Notes: generated from the letters alone by a model not told the origin. Counted from the stretch's first letter, positions 15,796 through 24,084 are shown. The stretch: DNA of 33,980 nt from Thermoanaerobaculia bacterium (GCA_027069135.1 JALXFE010000005.1:1-33980), one strand, 5' to 3'. Numbers and translations are program-made.

Positions 15796-16497
15796 TCAGG
15801 GGTCTTCTCCTCGGGAAAAGCGGAGGCCTGCAGGTAAAGCTCCAGGGCTGACAGCCCCACGATCCAAGGCCCCGCCACCGCGATTCTCCCGATGCTCGAG
15901 CAGCCTCTCAAAATCGTCGGGTCGATCCACATCGAGGAAGGGCTCCTCGTTGGGCATGGCCACGAATAGAGCCTGATCCTGAGATCTTCGGAGGATCTGA
16001 CGTCCCCCTTCGTCACCCGTCAGGGAGGCCAGCTTCGGGAAGAGGGACCTCCCAAAAAGAACCGGCGAACGCCCCTCGCCGCGAAAGGTCGGGACGACGA
16101 TGGGCCTTGCGCTGCGCCGGTGGGCGGCGACGAGGCTATCGAGAACCTCCGGCGTCAAGAGTGGCTGGTCGCAGGGCATGAAGAGAGCCCCGTCGCTCGC
16201 CGAGGAAACCTCCGCAAGGCCCCGGCGAACGGAGAAGCTCTGCCCTTCGGACCAACGCAAATTCTCGATGACCACGACGGGCAGATCTTGGAGCGCCCGA
16301 CGAACCTCTGCTCCCTGGTTCCCGACGACGACGATGACCTCCGCCAGGTCCGCCGCCAATGCCACTTCGACGGCTCCTCGCACCAAGGGTTTCCCCCGGA
16401 ACGCCAGGAGCTGCTTGGTAAGCTCGCCACCAAACCTCCGAGATCCTCCTGCCGCCAATACGACCCCGCTGACCGGAGCCATCTCCCGGCGACTCAT
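15796..16497 (-). CDS. MobA-like nucleotidyltransferase (molybdenum cofactor cytidylyltransferase type)
   Basis: 233 residues. The N-terminus 'VSGVVLAAGGSRRFGGELTK' holds the L-A-A-G-x-S-x-R-x-G...K nucleotide-binding signature of MobA/MocA-like enzymes, and 'DGALFMPCDQPLLTPEVLD' is the conserved metal-binding CDQP segment. Next to xdhC it most likely makes molybdopterin cytosine dinucleotide for a molybdenum hydroxylase. The start ATG at 16497 overlaps the TGA of xdhC by 4 bases (ATGA), which fixes the start; an ATG five codons later is possible. The last 25 or so residues ('GGGALDRGAVSPGALPAGLR') look like a non-conserved extension. Confidence 0.85.
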   Translation of the reverse strand: MSRREMAPVSGVVLAAGGSRRFGGELTKQLLAFRGKPLVRGAVEVALAADLAEVIVVVGNQGAEVRRALQDLPVVVIENLRWSEGQSFSVRRGLAEVSSASDGALFMPCDQPLLTPEVLDSLVAAHRRSARPIVVPTFRGEGRSPVLFGRSLFPKLASLTGDEGGRQILRRSQDQALFVAMPNEEPFLDVDRPDDFERLLEHRENRGGGALDRGAVSPGALPAGLRFSRGEDP

Positions 16498-17552
16498 CTG
16501 CCCTCCTGAGACGCTTTGCCATTGGCTGCAGCCACCACTTCCGCGAGGACGGCGACGGCAATCTCCTCCGGACGGCGCCCACCGAGATCGAGACCGATGG
16601 GAGCGTGGATGCGACGGATCTCCTCTTCGGAGAAGCCTCGTTCTTCCAGCTCTGCGACGCGCTTGGCGTGGGTCTTCTTCGAACCCAGAGCACCGATGTA
16701 GCGCACCGGCTCTCGCAATACGGCTGTGATCGCCGGCAGATCGATCTTCGGATCGTGGGAGAGCGTGGCGACATAGGTAGCCTGGTGGAGGAGGATCTTC
16801 TCCAAAGCCTCCTGCGGCCACTCCCGGATGAGCTCGTCGGCCTCGGCGAATCGTTCCTCCGTGGCAAAGGTCCCCCGGGGGTCGATCACCACAGTGCGAA
16901 AACCGGCGATCTTGGCCAGGGAGATCAGCGGGATGGCGACGTGGACCGCGCCCACCAGGATCAGCTTCGGCCGGGGGCGATGAAACTCCAAAAAGACCTC
17001 CTGGAGGCCGGCCCCGGTCTCCACCGAGAAGCGGCAGGCCCCCGCGGTTTCGCTAGACTTCTCAACCCGCTCCTGCACCGCCTCGTCCAAGGACGTATCC
17101 CCGAGGCTACCCAGGCTCTCCCCCTCCGGCCATAGCAATCGCCGCTGCCCAAGCCCGGCGCCCGCCACCACCGTCGCCAGAGCGACGAAGCGCTCATCCC
17201 GAAGGCTCCGGTGCAGGGCTTCGTACATCTCCTGGCCGCTCTCGCTGAGGGCCTCGACATAGATCTGGATCTCGCCGCCACAGGAGAGTCCGACCGTCCA
17301 GGCCTGCTCGTCACTGACCCCGAAGGTCAGGAGCTTGGGGCGACCGGTCGAGAGGACCTCCTGAGACTCTTCAAAGACAGCTCCTTCGACACAGCCGCCG
17401 CTCACCGAGCCTGCCATCGCTCCGCCGGAAGACACCGCCATCTTCGATCCCGGAGGCCGAGGAGCAGAGCCCCACACCTTGACCACCGTCGCAAGGGCCA
17501 CTCCGTGCCCCTTCCGCCTCCAGGTCTCGATCGATTCAAGAACGTCTCGCAT
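16494..17552 (-). CDS. xdhC: XdhC/CoxF-type molybdenum hydroxylase maturation protein
   Basis: 352 residues. The XdhC N-terminal domain is seen in 'GVALATVVKVWGSAPRPPGS' and 'MAGSVSGGCVEGAVFEE', including the conserved SVSGGCVE; 'TVGLSCGGEIQIYVE' is another family block. A C-terminal Rossmann-like domain begins 'KLILVGAVHVAIPLISLAKI'. XdhC proteins bind the molybdenum cofactor, promote its sulfuration and deliver it to xanthine dehydrogenase or CO-dehydrogenase-like hydroxylases. It lies 5 bp after the coxE-like gene and overlaps the mobA-like gene by 4 bp, so the three form one operon. With the purine genes nearby, xanthine dehydrogenase is the likely client, but no hydroxylase subunit is in the window. 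Confidence 0.9.
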   Translation of the reverse strand: MRDVLESIETWRRKGHGVALATVVKVWGSAPRPPGSKMAVSSGGAMAGSVSGGCVEGAVFEESQEVLSTGRPKLLTFGVSDEQAWTVGLSCGGEIQIYVEALSESGQEMYEALHRSLRDERFVALATVVAGAGLGQRRLLWPEGESLGSLGDTSLDEAVQERVEKSSETAGACRFSVETGAGLQEVFLEFHRPRPKLILVGAVHVAIPLISLAKIAGFRTVVIDPRGTFATEERFAEADELIREWPQEALEKILLHQATYVATLSHDPKIDLPAITAVLREPVRYIGALGSKKTHAKRVAELEERGFSEEEIRRIHAPIGLDLGGRRPEEIAVAVLAEVVAAANGKASQEGR

Positions 17553-17557
17553 ACGTA

Positions 17558-18811
17558 CTACCCCTCGAGCTTGGCAGCCCGCCTCGGCCCCCGCTGCCGA
17601 CGATCCAGAGTCTCGAGATGCCGCCCGAAATCTTTGAGACTGCGCAAATTATGCACCGGCAGAAAATCATCGACGAAGGGCAGGGCCGTGGCCATGCCCC
17701 GTGCCAACGGCTGGTAGCCGGGCGAGGCGATCAGGGGATTGAGCCAGATGAGCCGCTCACAGGTCCGTTGCAGCCTCCCCATTTCCCTCTCCAAGACCTC
17801 GGGTTCTCCCCGATCCCACCCGTCACTGATGATCACCACCACCGCGGAAGTCCCCAGAACACGCCTGGCCCAATCCCGATTAAAACGACCCAGGGCTTCC
17901 CCGATACGGGTTCCGCCCCCCCAATCGGTGACCGCCGTCGTGGCGTCTCGAAGGGCCCGGTCCACGTCCCGATGGCGCAGGGCCGGCGTCAGTCGGGTGA
18001 GACGCGTCCCGAAAGCGAAGGCTTCGCGCCGACCCCTGATCTTCGCGGCTCGGCCGTTCCCGGATTTCCCCCGGCCGGCGACGTAGAGAAATTGCAAGAG
18101 AATGCGGGAGTAGCTCTCCATCGATCCGCTGACGTCACAAAGAAGTACCAGGGCTCGGGGCTTGGTGCGCCGCCCCCGTCGCACCAGATGCAGCAGCTCT
18201 CCTCCCTGGTTTAGGTTTCTGCGAACGGTGCGCCGGAGGTCCAATCGAGGCCCGCGGGGGGCCTCCATCCAACGGCGACTCCTGCGCTCGCCCACCGGCA
18301 CCACCTGCTGGTGCATCAGCTGACGTACCTGCTGCTCTTCCTCCGCCGTCAGCTCAGCGAAGTCCTTGGTCCGCAGCACGTCCCGGTGGCTGGCGGTCTG
18401 CCGTCGGTCCGACAATTCCAGATCCTCCTCCGGCGTTTCGTCCCCAGTTCCTTCTCCGGCATCCTCGAAGAGTGTGCTCAAGACCCGTCGTTTCACCCGA
18501 GTCGATCGCTGCAGCAGCTGCCCCAACTCGAGGCGGGCGCCGGACGCCGCGATCCCCGGTCGCCAGAAGAGATCGAAGGCGGCATCGAAGGCCACTCCCT
18601 GCTCCCGGCAATCGGTTAAGACCGTGCGTAGGGCGTCTCGTACCTGGGAGCGCCGACGCAGGTCCACCATCGAAAGGGCCTGCAGCGCCGTCGCCTCGCG
18701 CTCCGGGGTCACGACCGACCCAAGGCCGCGCAGAAGGCGCAAGAAATGGATGAAGTTGAAGACAAAAAAACCGGCGGGTGCCGTTTGATCCTCGGTATCT
18801 GGGTCCGTCAT
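17558..18811 (-). CDS. CoxE-like von Willebrand factor A domain protein
   Basis: 417 residues matching the VWA containing CoxE-like family. The N-terminal half starts 'FFVFNFIHFLRLLRGLGSVV', and a VWA domain follows with the MIDAS signature 'LVLLCDVSGSMESYSR' (DVSGS at 226-230) and later 'VVVIISDGWDRGEP'. CoxE works with the MoxR-type ATPase CoxD in maturation of molybdenum hydroxylase active sites. It heads the operon coxE-like / xdhC / mobA-like. A CoxD-type ATPase usually precedes it but is not seen in the window. The long charged linker (about 110-200) is normal for the family. Confidence 0.88.
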   Translation of the reverse strand: MTDPDTEDQTAPAGFFVFNFIHFLRLLRGLGSVVTPEREATALQALSMVDLRRRSQVRDALRTVLTDCREQGVAFDAAFDLFWRPGIAASGARLELGQLLQRSTRVKRRVLSTLFEDAGEGTGDETPEEDLELSDRRQTASHRDVLRTKDFAELTAEEEQQVRQLMHQQVVPVGERRSRRWMEAPRGPRLDLRRTVRRNLNQGGELLHLVRRGRRTKPRALVLLCDVSGSMESYSRILLQFLYVAGRGKSGNGRAAKIRGRREAFAFGTRLTRLTPALRHRDVDRALRDATTAVTDWGGGTRIGEALGRFNRDWARRVLGTSAVVVIISDGWDRGEPEVLEREMGRLQRTCERLIWLNPLIASPGYQPLARGMATALPFVDDFLPVHNLRSLKDFGRHLETLDRRQRGPRRAAKLEG

Positions 18812-18950
18812 CGAGTCGGAGTGTAGCGCAGCCTACAGACCGAGCCTCTTCCCAAGCCCTTCTCAAAGCCGATCCGATGCAGTAGGTTCGGGCCCTGGAT
18901 CTCAAGGACCCGGGCAACTCTGCCAAGGGCCCATCTTCAGGAGCTTCTGC

Positions 18951-19253
18951 GTGCGTCTCGGCTGGGCTATTTTCATCACTCTCGCTCTCTTCACCCTCTC
19001 GGTCCAGATCTCCTTTGCGACCGAGAAAAACGCGAGCTTCGTCATCGTCTTCGGCTCCGCCATGTGGGCAGCCTTTGATTCCGCAGCCCTCGGGCTCCAA
19101 CGCTACAAGACTCGCCTCGCCGTCTCCCCCGCCTTCGTATTTCTCGGCTTAAGCCTCCTCTGGATCATCGGCTTCCCGACCTATCTGATGTTGCGGCAGA
19201 GAATCCGGGCCGGCGAGGTGGAGCTCAAGAAGCCGCCTTCCCCTCCCCTCTAG
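18951..19253 (+). CDS. small membrane protein of unknown function, 3' end set by MITE
   Basis: 100 residues starting at GTG with AGGAG 8 bases upstream. Hydrophobic segments are 'LGWAIFITLALFTLSVQI' (about 3-22), 'SFVIVFGSAMWAAFDSAALG' (about 29-48) and 'LAVSPAFVFLGLSLLWIIGF' (about 56-75), followed by a charged tail 'LRQRIRAGEVELKKP'. This pattern fits an inner-membrane protein with 2-3 spans. I do not recognise the family. The stop codon TAG is formed by the CTAG terminus of the MITE-like element at 19250, so the original gene may have been longer or ended differently. Confidence 0.55.
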   Translation: MRLGWAIFITLALFTLSVQISFATEKNASFVIVFGSAMWAAFDSAALGLQRYKTRLAVSPAFVFLGLSLLWIIGFPTYLMLRQRIRAGEVELKKPPSPPL

Positions 19254-19414
19254 TGTCCCGATTGACAAATTCATCGCATAAATACGCGGCCCTTTCGGGC
19301 TCTAGCTGCGTTGTTCCTCCGCGCAATAGCTCTGCTATTACTTGTCCTCACGCCTTACCAGAGTCCCGAAATGCCTTGCGATTTCTCACGCGAATTAGCC
19401 AATCGGGACACTAG
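19250..19414 (+). repeat. MITE-like element, family A, copy 3 (complete, 165 bp)
   Basis: Same length and orientation as the copy at 1220-1384, and it differs by about two bases near the right end (atgccTtgcg; gaattAgcc). The ends are CTAGTGTCCCGATTG and its complement, and the central hairpin AATAGC-tct-GCTATT lies at 19325-19339. It sits between convergent genes and supplies the stop codon of the upstream one. The near identity of copies 18 kb apart suggests recent mobility. Confidence 0.85.
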
Positions 19415-19448
19415 GGATGGGAAGGTGGGGTCGTCGAGTCCCCGGTGG

Positions 19449-21650
19449 CTACAATAACTGGCCGGCAAAGGGGCCCGCGGCGCGAACGAGCATGACGGTG
19501 GGAAGGCCTTCCACCAATGAGTAAAGACGCTCAGCATAGGCCTCTTCCCCTCCCGGTTTGGGCTCCCGGAGACCCAGGAAGACCAGGTCGGCAGCGCTCG
19601 AGTGTTGGTGAATGATCTCCTGGACGGTCGCCCCTTCCGGGCGACGGATGACCTCCGTGCGGGCTCTGATGCGGCTGCGCTGGATGAGCTCCTTGAGACC
19701 GGTCTCCGATTGCTCGAAGGTCATGGCGTTGGAGGCGATGCTCTTGACCTTGATCTCCGCTCCGGACCACTCGGGATTGGCGGACATCAGATGGGCGAAG
19801 AGCAGGAGCATATCGCCGTTGTTCTGGAGCCCGCCCCACCAGATATCGATGCGCCGCCGGGTCGCGAAGGGGCGAGCCACGATACGGCAGACGATGGTCG
19901 ACTTCCCAATATGGGCCGCCAGACGCATGATTTTGAGCCGTGACGCCGTGCGCTCCACCTTTTGGCTCCAGCCGAACATGAGAGTGTTGGAAGCGATCCC
20001 AGCGATTCCGTTGGCCTGCGCCACCGCCAGGCAACCGGATTCGAAATCAGGGACGATATCCACCTCCGCGAAAGCGGTGAGGCCTTCCCGTTCCAGAAGG
20101 CGGCTCATTTCCTCCGAGAGCTTCGGAACCTCCGGCCCGAGCTCCAACAAATCCCCGACCTGCAGACGACAGACCGTGAGGATCCCCCGTTCCTGAATTA
20201 ACCAGGAGGCGAAGCGAACCAACTCCGGCCGTTTTTCCGGCTTTCCGACAAAGGCGAGGATGTGGGGCCGCCAGTTGCGAGGATCGACGGGCAAATCCCG
20301 CAGCTTGAGCATAGTGACCCGGGCCAGGGACATCAGGGCACCGTAGCGCAGATCCCCCCAGGCAGCGGTAAACGACCTCCGGCGGAGGAAAACGTAGATT
20401 CCGACCTCGACCACGATGGCCACCAGCGCCGCCGGCTTGTTGATCAACCACATGACCAAAACACAGCCCATCGACCCCAAGAAGGAGACCGGCCAGGGCA
20501 CCCGGATCGTCGGCCGATATGAGGGAGAGCCGCTGAGCTGCTCCAGCCCGGCCACCAGATTCACCATGCCGTAGGTGGTCAGAAAAAACATTGTCAACAC
20601 CGGTGCCACGGCGTTGAGATCCCCCAGGGCCACCGCCGCCAAGGCGACGGCCGTCGACAGAAGATGGGCGATACGCCCCAACCCGGACTCGTCCGGCAAT
20701 TTCACCGAACGGGGCACCAGGATCCGGTCCCGGGCCAGGGCCGCGAGGGTCCTGGGAGCTCCCAAGATACTCCCGACGGCGGAGGAAAAAATGGCTCCTA
20801 GGAGACCCGGCAGCACCAGCCAAGCGACGGCGGACACGCGGAACCAGACGAGGTTGTCTCTCACCAAAGTCGCCGGATCGGCCATCGAAGCGAGAACGAC
20901 GGGAACGGCCAGGTACACCACCAGCCCCACCGCCACGGCCGCCAGGGTTCCCTTGGGGATCGCCCTCGCCGGATCCTTGAGATCGCCGGAGAGGCTGATA
21001 CCGGCCATAATGCCGGTAACCGCCGGGAAAAACACCGCGAAGACCGCCCAAAAGGGCAATCCCTCCGGGGTTCCCTGCCAAAGACTCACATTCCCCGGTG
21101 CATGGGCTCCGAGGCCGGCCACCAAAGACACCAAGGAGGCGACGATGCAAACCATGATGGGAATCTGCAGCCGCAAGGCGAGCTTGGCGCCCCGACCGGC
21201 CAGGAGAGACACCACGAGGATTGTCGTCGCGGCCACGGTCTGCTGAGGAAGACCCGGCCGCAGGAGGGCGAGGCTCTCGGCAAATCCGAAGGCGTAGAGG
21301 GTCACGGAGAACGTCTGCGCCAGGAAAAGGGGGATCCCGATGGCACCCCCGAACTCGAGGCCCAAAGACCGGGAGATGATGTAGTAGGCGCCGCCCGCTC
21401 CCACTTCCATATTGGTCGTCACGGCGGAGATCGAGAGAGCCGTAGCAATGGTGATGCAATGCGCCAGAAGGACGATTCCCAAGGCCGGTAGCAAGCCCAC
21501 GTTGCCCACGACCCACCCCAGGCGCAGGTACATGATGACACCCAAAATGGTGAGGATCGACGGCGTGAAAACCCCCAGGGCAGCCCCCATTTTCAAAGGC
21601 TGATTCTTGGCGGCTTGCGAACGAGATAGGGAAGAAGTGGGCTTGAACAT
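19449..21650 (-). CDS. APC superfamily transporter, cation-chloride cotransporter (SLC12)-like
   Basis: 733 residues. The first transmembrane block 'GVFTPSILTILGVIMYLRLG' with 'WVVGNVGLLPALGIVLLAHC' is highly characteristic of SLC12-type Na-K-Cl / K-Cl cotransporters and their bacterial relatives. About twelve membrane segments span residues 20-430. The last 280 or so residues are a soluble domain resembling the SLC12 C-terminal or Usp-like region ('PTVMLVRAAGPF' at the end). It lies in the inner membrane. The substrate cannot be read from sequence: ions or amino acids are usual. Lying between the xdhC operon and the allantoinase operon, purine-related uptake is possible but unproven. No clear Shine-Dalgarno sequence precedes the ATG; a downstream Met (residue 21, 'MGAALGVF') is an alternative. 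Confidence 0.82.
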   Translation of the reverse strand: MFKPTSSLSRSQAAKNQPLKMGAALGVFTPSILTILGVIMYLRLGWVVGNVGLLPALGIVLLAHCITIATALSISAVTTNMEVGAGGAYYIISRSLGLEFGGAIGIPLFLAQTFSVTLYAFGFAESLALLRPGLPQQTVAATTILVVSLLAGRGAKLALRLQIPIMVCIVASLVSLVAGLGAHAPGNVSLWQGTPEGLPFWAVFAVFFPAVTGIMAGISLSGDLKDPARAIPKGTLAAVAVGLVVYLAVPVVLASMADPATLVRDNLVWFRVSAVAWLVLPGLLGAIFSSAVGSILGAPRTLAALARDRILVPRSVKLPDESGLGRIAHLLSTAVALAAVALGDLNAVAPVLTMFFLTTYGMVNLVAGLEQLSGSPSYRPTIRVPWPVSFLGSMGCVLVMWLINKPAALVAIVVEVGIYVFLRRRSFTAAWGDLRYGALMSLARVTMLKLRDLPVDPRNWRPHILAFVGKPEKRPELVRFASWLIQERGILTVCRLQVGDLLELGPEVPKLSEEMSRLLEREGLTAFAEVDIVPDFESGCLAVAQANGIAGIASNTLMFGWSQKVERTASRLKIMRLAAHIGKSTIVCRIVARPFATRRRIDIWWGGLQNNGDMLLLFAHLMSANPEWSGAEIKVKSIASNAMTFEQSETGLKELIQRSRIRARTEVIRRPEGATVQEIIHQHSSAADLVFLGLREPKPGGEEAYAERLYSLVEGLPTVMLVRAAGPFAGQLL

Positions 21651-21745
21651 GAGGTGGATTGGGGCGGGGTGGCTCCGGGAGTATACGGCACCGCGGGATG
21701 GAAGAGGATTCGACAGCCAGGGGCCTGGCCCGATAGCGTAGGGAT
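21651..21745. promoter_or_regulatory. divergent promoter region, transporter / allantoinase operon
   Basis: These 95 bp must contain the start signals for both the transporter gene (minus) and the purine-degradation operon (plus). The shared space makes co-regulation likely. I cannot define a binding site. Confidence 0.35.
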
Positions 21746-23188
21746 ATGGAATCCGAGCGCTGCATTCTCAAGAGCCGACGGGTGCTGCTGGCCGGGGGCG
21801 TCCAACCCGCGACGCTGGTGGTCGAGGACGGTCGCTTCACCGCCATCGGAAGCTTCGAGGAATCCCCAGCCCATGCCCTCGACCTGGGAGACGGTGTCGT
21901 CCTTCCCGGACTGGTGGACGCCCATGTGCATGTCAACGATCCCGGGCGCAGCCATTGGGAGGGGTTTGCGACGGCCTCCCGGGCCGCCGCCGCGGGAGGC
22001 GTCACGACGTTGGTGGACATGCCCTTGAACAGCTCCCCGGTGACGACCTCCCCGGCGGCTTTGCGGGCGAAGGTTCAAGCGGCGGCAGGAACGAGCCGGG
22101 TGGATTTCGCCCTCTGGGGGGGCCTCGTCCCGGGCAATGCCGACGAGGTCAGCGCCCTCCTCGAGGCCGGAGCCGTCGGCATCAAATGCTTTCTCTGCCC
22201 TTCCGGCCTCGACGAATTCCCCCCCGCCTCCGCCGCGGACCTACATGCCGCTCTACCGCAGATCGCATCGCACCGCAGCATCCTGCTGGCTCATGCGGAA
22301 GACCCTGGAATCCTCGAACAAGCAGCTTCGCCGGGCCCCGCAGATCCTACGTCCTACCGCGCCTACCTCGCGACCCGCCCGCCTGCCGCCGAGGTCCGGG
22401 CCATCGAGACGCTTGTTGCAGCGGTGCAGGTGAGCGGCGCATCGCTTCATGTCGTCCACGTGGCCTCGGTGCAAGCCCTCGAGGTCCTGAGCCAGGCTCG
22501 TCGACGAGGCCTCCCCGTCACCGCGGAGACCTGCCCTCATTACCTGACGTTCGAAGCCGAAGAGATCCCGGACCGGGCTACAGCCTTCAAATGCGCCCCG
22601 CCGATCCGCGATGGCCGCCATCGGGAGGCTCTTTGGCAAGCCCTCAGCGACGGCGTCCTCGACCTCGTCGCAACAGACCACTCCCCCTGCCCGCCGGAGC
22701 TCAAGGCTCCCGAGAGCGGAAATTTCTTCGAAGCCTGGGGTGGGATCGCCTCCCTCGAGCTCCTGGTCCCGGCGGTGTGGACCGAGGCCCGCGCTCGCGG
22801 CTTCCAATTGGAGCATCTGGTCCGATGGTTATCCCAGGCCCCGGCCCGTCTCGCCGGTTTGGGCCATCGGAAAGGGGCCATCGCCGTCGGCTATGACGCC
22901 GATCTCGTGGTCTTTCAACCGGATCGCGAGCTCCTCGTGAAGGGCGAGGAGCTGCAGCACCGCCATGCCGTCACTCCCTATGATGGTCGAAAGCTTCTGG
23001 GCGTCGTCGAAAAAACCTACCTTCGAGGCCATCTCGTCTTCGATCGCGGCACTTTCCCCGGGGAGCCGAGGGGACGCTGGCTGCGGCGGGGACTCCCAGG
23101 GGAGCAGGCCCAAATGGAGCGGGCCCAAATGGAGCGGGCCCAAATGGAGCGGGCCCAAATGGAGCGGGCCCAAATGGAGCAGGAATGA
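21746..23188 (+). CDS. allB: allantoinase (cyclic amidohydrolase) with tandem-repeat C-terminus
   Basis: 480 residues of the dihydroorotase/allantoinase amidohydrolase family. Metal-binding residues can be placed: H60-x-H62 in 'GLVDAHVHVNDPGR', the carboxylated Lys K147 in 'AVGIKCFLCPSG', H183 in 'LLAHAEDPG', a His in 'LHVVHVAS', and the catalytic Asp in 'VATDHSPCP'. 'DHSPCPPELK' and the KCF context favour allantoinase over dihydroorotase. It opens allantoin to allantoate, following the urate steps encoded next. The C-terminus carries five AQMER-type repeats (from 23108) beyond the usual end 'RGRWLRRGLPGEQ'. The stop overlaps the next start (ATGA), so the genes are translationally coupled. 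AGGG lies just before the ATG. Confidence 0.9.
   Translation: MESERCILKSRRVLLAGGVQPATLVVEDGRFTAIGSFEESPAHALDLGDGVVLPGLVDAHVHVNDPGRSHWEGFATASRAAAAGGVTTLVDMPLNSSPVTTSPAALRAKVQAAAGTSRVDFALWGGLVPGNADEVSALLEAGAVGIKCFLCPSGLDEFPPASAADLHAALPQIASHRSILLAHAEDPGILEQAASPGPADPTSYRAYLATRPPAAEVRAIETLVAAVQVSGASLHVVHVASVQALEVLSQARRRGLPVTAETCPHYLTFEAEEIPDRATAFKCAPPIRDGRHREALWQALSDGVLDLVATDHSPCPPELKAPESGNFFEAWGGIASLELLVPAVWTEARARGFQLEHLVRWLSQAPARLAGLGHRKGAIAVGYDADLVVFQPDRELLVKGEELQHRHAVTPYDGRKLLGVVEKTYLRGHLVFDRGTFPGEPRGRWLRRGLPGEQAQMERAQMERAQMERAQMERAQMEQE
23108..23182 (+). repeat. 15-bp tandem repeat, 5 units, at the allB-uraD junction
   Basis: Five units of GCCCAAATGGAGCGG (the last ending CAG) encode AQMER repeats in frame. 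Each unit contains ATG and GGAG, and the last unit provides the GGAG ribosome-binding site of the next gene. Because 15 is a multiple of 3, copy-number change would alter length but not frame. Confidence 0.95.
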
Positions 23189-23721
23189 CGAACTCGAGAA
23201 TCGCTCGGTACTTGAATCACCGGTCCGAGGACGAGGCCCGGCACGCGCTCCAGCGCTGCTGTGGATCCCGGCGCTGGATCGCCGAGATGTTGGCAGAGCG
23301 TCCTTTCGTGGTGGACGAAGAGGTGTTCTCAGCCGCTGACAGAATCTGGCAGAGCCTCGCCCCGGACGATTGGTTGGAAGCCTTTTCCCATCATCCCCGC
23401 CTCGGCGAACGCCGCATCGAGGCCGCGGCTCCGGAATCGACGCGGGAGTGGTCTCGGCGAGAGCAGGACGGCGCCGCCGAAGCTTCGCAGGCAACCCAGG
23501 ACGCCTTGGCCGCCGGCAACGCTGACTACGAGCGGCGTTTCGGCCACGTATTCCTCCTCTGCGCCACGGGCAAGAGCGGCGAAGAAATGCTCGCCGAGCT
23601 TCAGCACCGGCTCGATCAGGAGCCCGCTGCGGAGCTCGTGACCGCCGCCGGAGAGCAGGCGAAAATCACCCGACTCCGCCTGGCAAAGCTGGTGGAAGAA
23701 ACTTCCAGGAGAGATTCATGA
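23185..23721 (+). CDS. uraD: 2-oxo-4-hydroxy-4-carboxy-5-ureidoimidazoline (OHCU) decarboxylase
   Basis: 178 residues. Family blocks are 'EAFSHHPRLGERR', with the catalytic His near H70, 'QDALAAGNADYERRFGHVFL' and 'LCATGKSGEEMLAELQHRL'. It decarboxylates OHCU to S-allantoin, the last step of urate oxidation to allantoin. The ATG overlaps the allantoinase stop by 4 bases, and GGAG five bases upstream lies within the last tandem-repeat unit. It overlaps the next gene by 4 bp. Length is normal for stand-alone bacterial forms (about 165-180). The order allB-uraD-uraH gives consecutive steps of one pathway. Confidence 0.93.
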   Translation: MTNSRIARYLNHRSEDEARHALQRCCGSRRWIAEMLAERPFVVDEEVFSAADRIWQSLAPDDWLEAFSHHPRLGERRIEAAAPESTREWSRREQDGAAEASQATQDALAAGNADYERRFGHVFLLCATGKSGEEMLAELQHRLDQEPAAELVTAAGEQAKITRLRLAKLVEETSRRDS

Positions 23722-24059
23722 GCCCCATCACCACCCACATCCTCGACACCTCCTGCGGTCGGCCGGCGGCGGGGGTCCGCGTCGTGCTGGAAGCCCTCTC
23801 CGGTCACCGATGGGAGAACCTCGGCAGCGGCTCGACCAACGACGACGGGCGGGTCACGGACCTCCTTCCTGAGGACTCAGCGCTCGAGGCCGGAACCTAC
23901 CGCCTCCGCTTCGAGGTGGGCGACTATTTCGAAGACCAGCAGATCGAAAGCTTCTACCCCTTTGTCGAAGTCGTCTTCCGCCTGGAGGATCCTGCCCAGC
24001 ACTACCACGTCCCCCTCCTCCTCAACCCCTTCGGCTACTCCACCTACCGCGGCAGCTAG
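23718..24059 (+). CDS. uraH: 5-hydroxyisourate hydrolase (transthyretin-like)
   Basis: 113 residues, a full-length HIU hydrolase. The N-terminal signature 'ITTHILDTSCGRPAAGV' contains H7; 'NDDGRVTDLL' contains R45; 'HYHVPLLLNPFGYSTYRGS' contains H97 and the diagnostic C-terminal YRGS. It hydrolyses 5-hydroxyisourate to OHCU, which UraD decarboxylates. The start overlaps the uraD stop (ATGA) with AGGAGA before it. No signal peptide is present, so it is cytoplasmic. A urate oxidase that would supply its substrate is not in the window. Confidence 0.95.
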   Translation: MSPITTHILDTSCGRPAAGVRVVLEALSGHRWENLGSGSTNDDGRVTDLLPEDSALEAGTYRLRFEVGDYFEDQQIESFYPFVEVVFRLEDPAQHYHVPLLLNPFGYSTYRGS

Positions 24060-24084
24060 CCGCCGTGCTCACGATCCTATGCAC

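Noticed and set aside
18354-19100. Open frame of 248 codons on the minus strand overlapping the coxE-like gene
   Set aside because: It is in another frame of a clear VWA/CoxE protein, has low-complexity Arg/Gly/Pro composition, and matches no family.
20047-22020. Long 657-codon minus-strand frame
   Set aside because: It runs across both the transporter gene (other frame) and the start of allB on the opposite strand; the composition is typical of a GC-rich shadow frame.
23108-23182. Possible CRISPR array
   Set aside because: The units are directly adjacent 15-bp in-frame repeats without spacers, and no cas genes are near.
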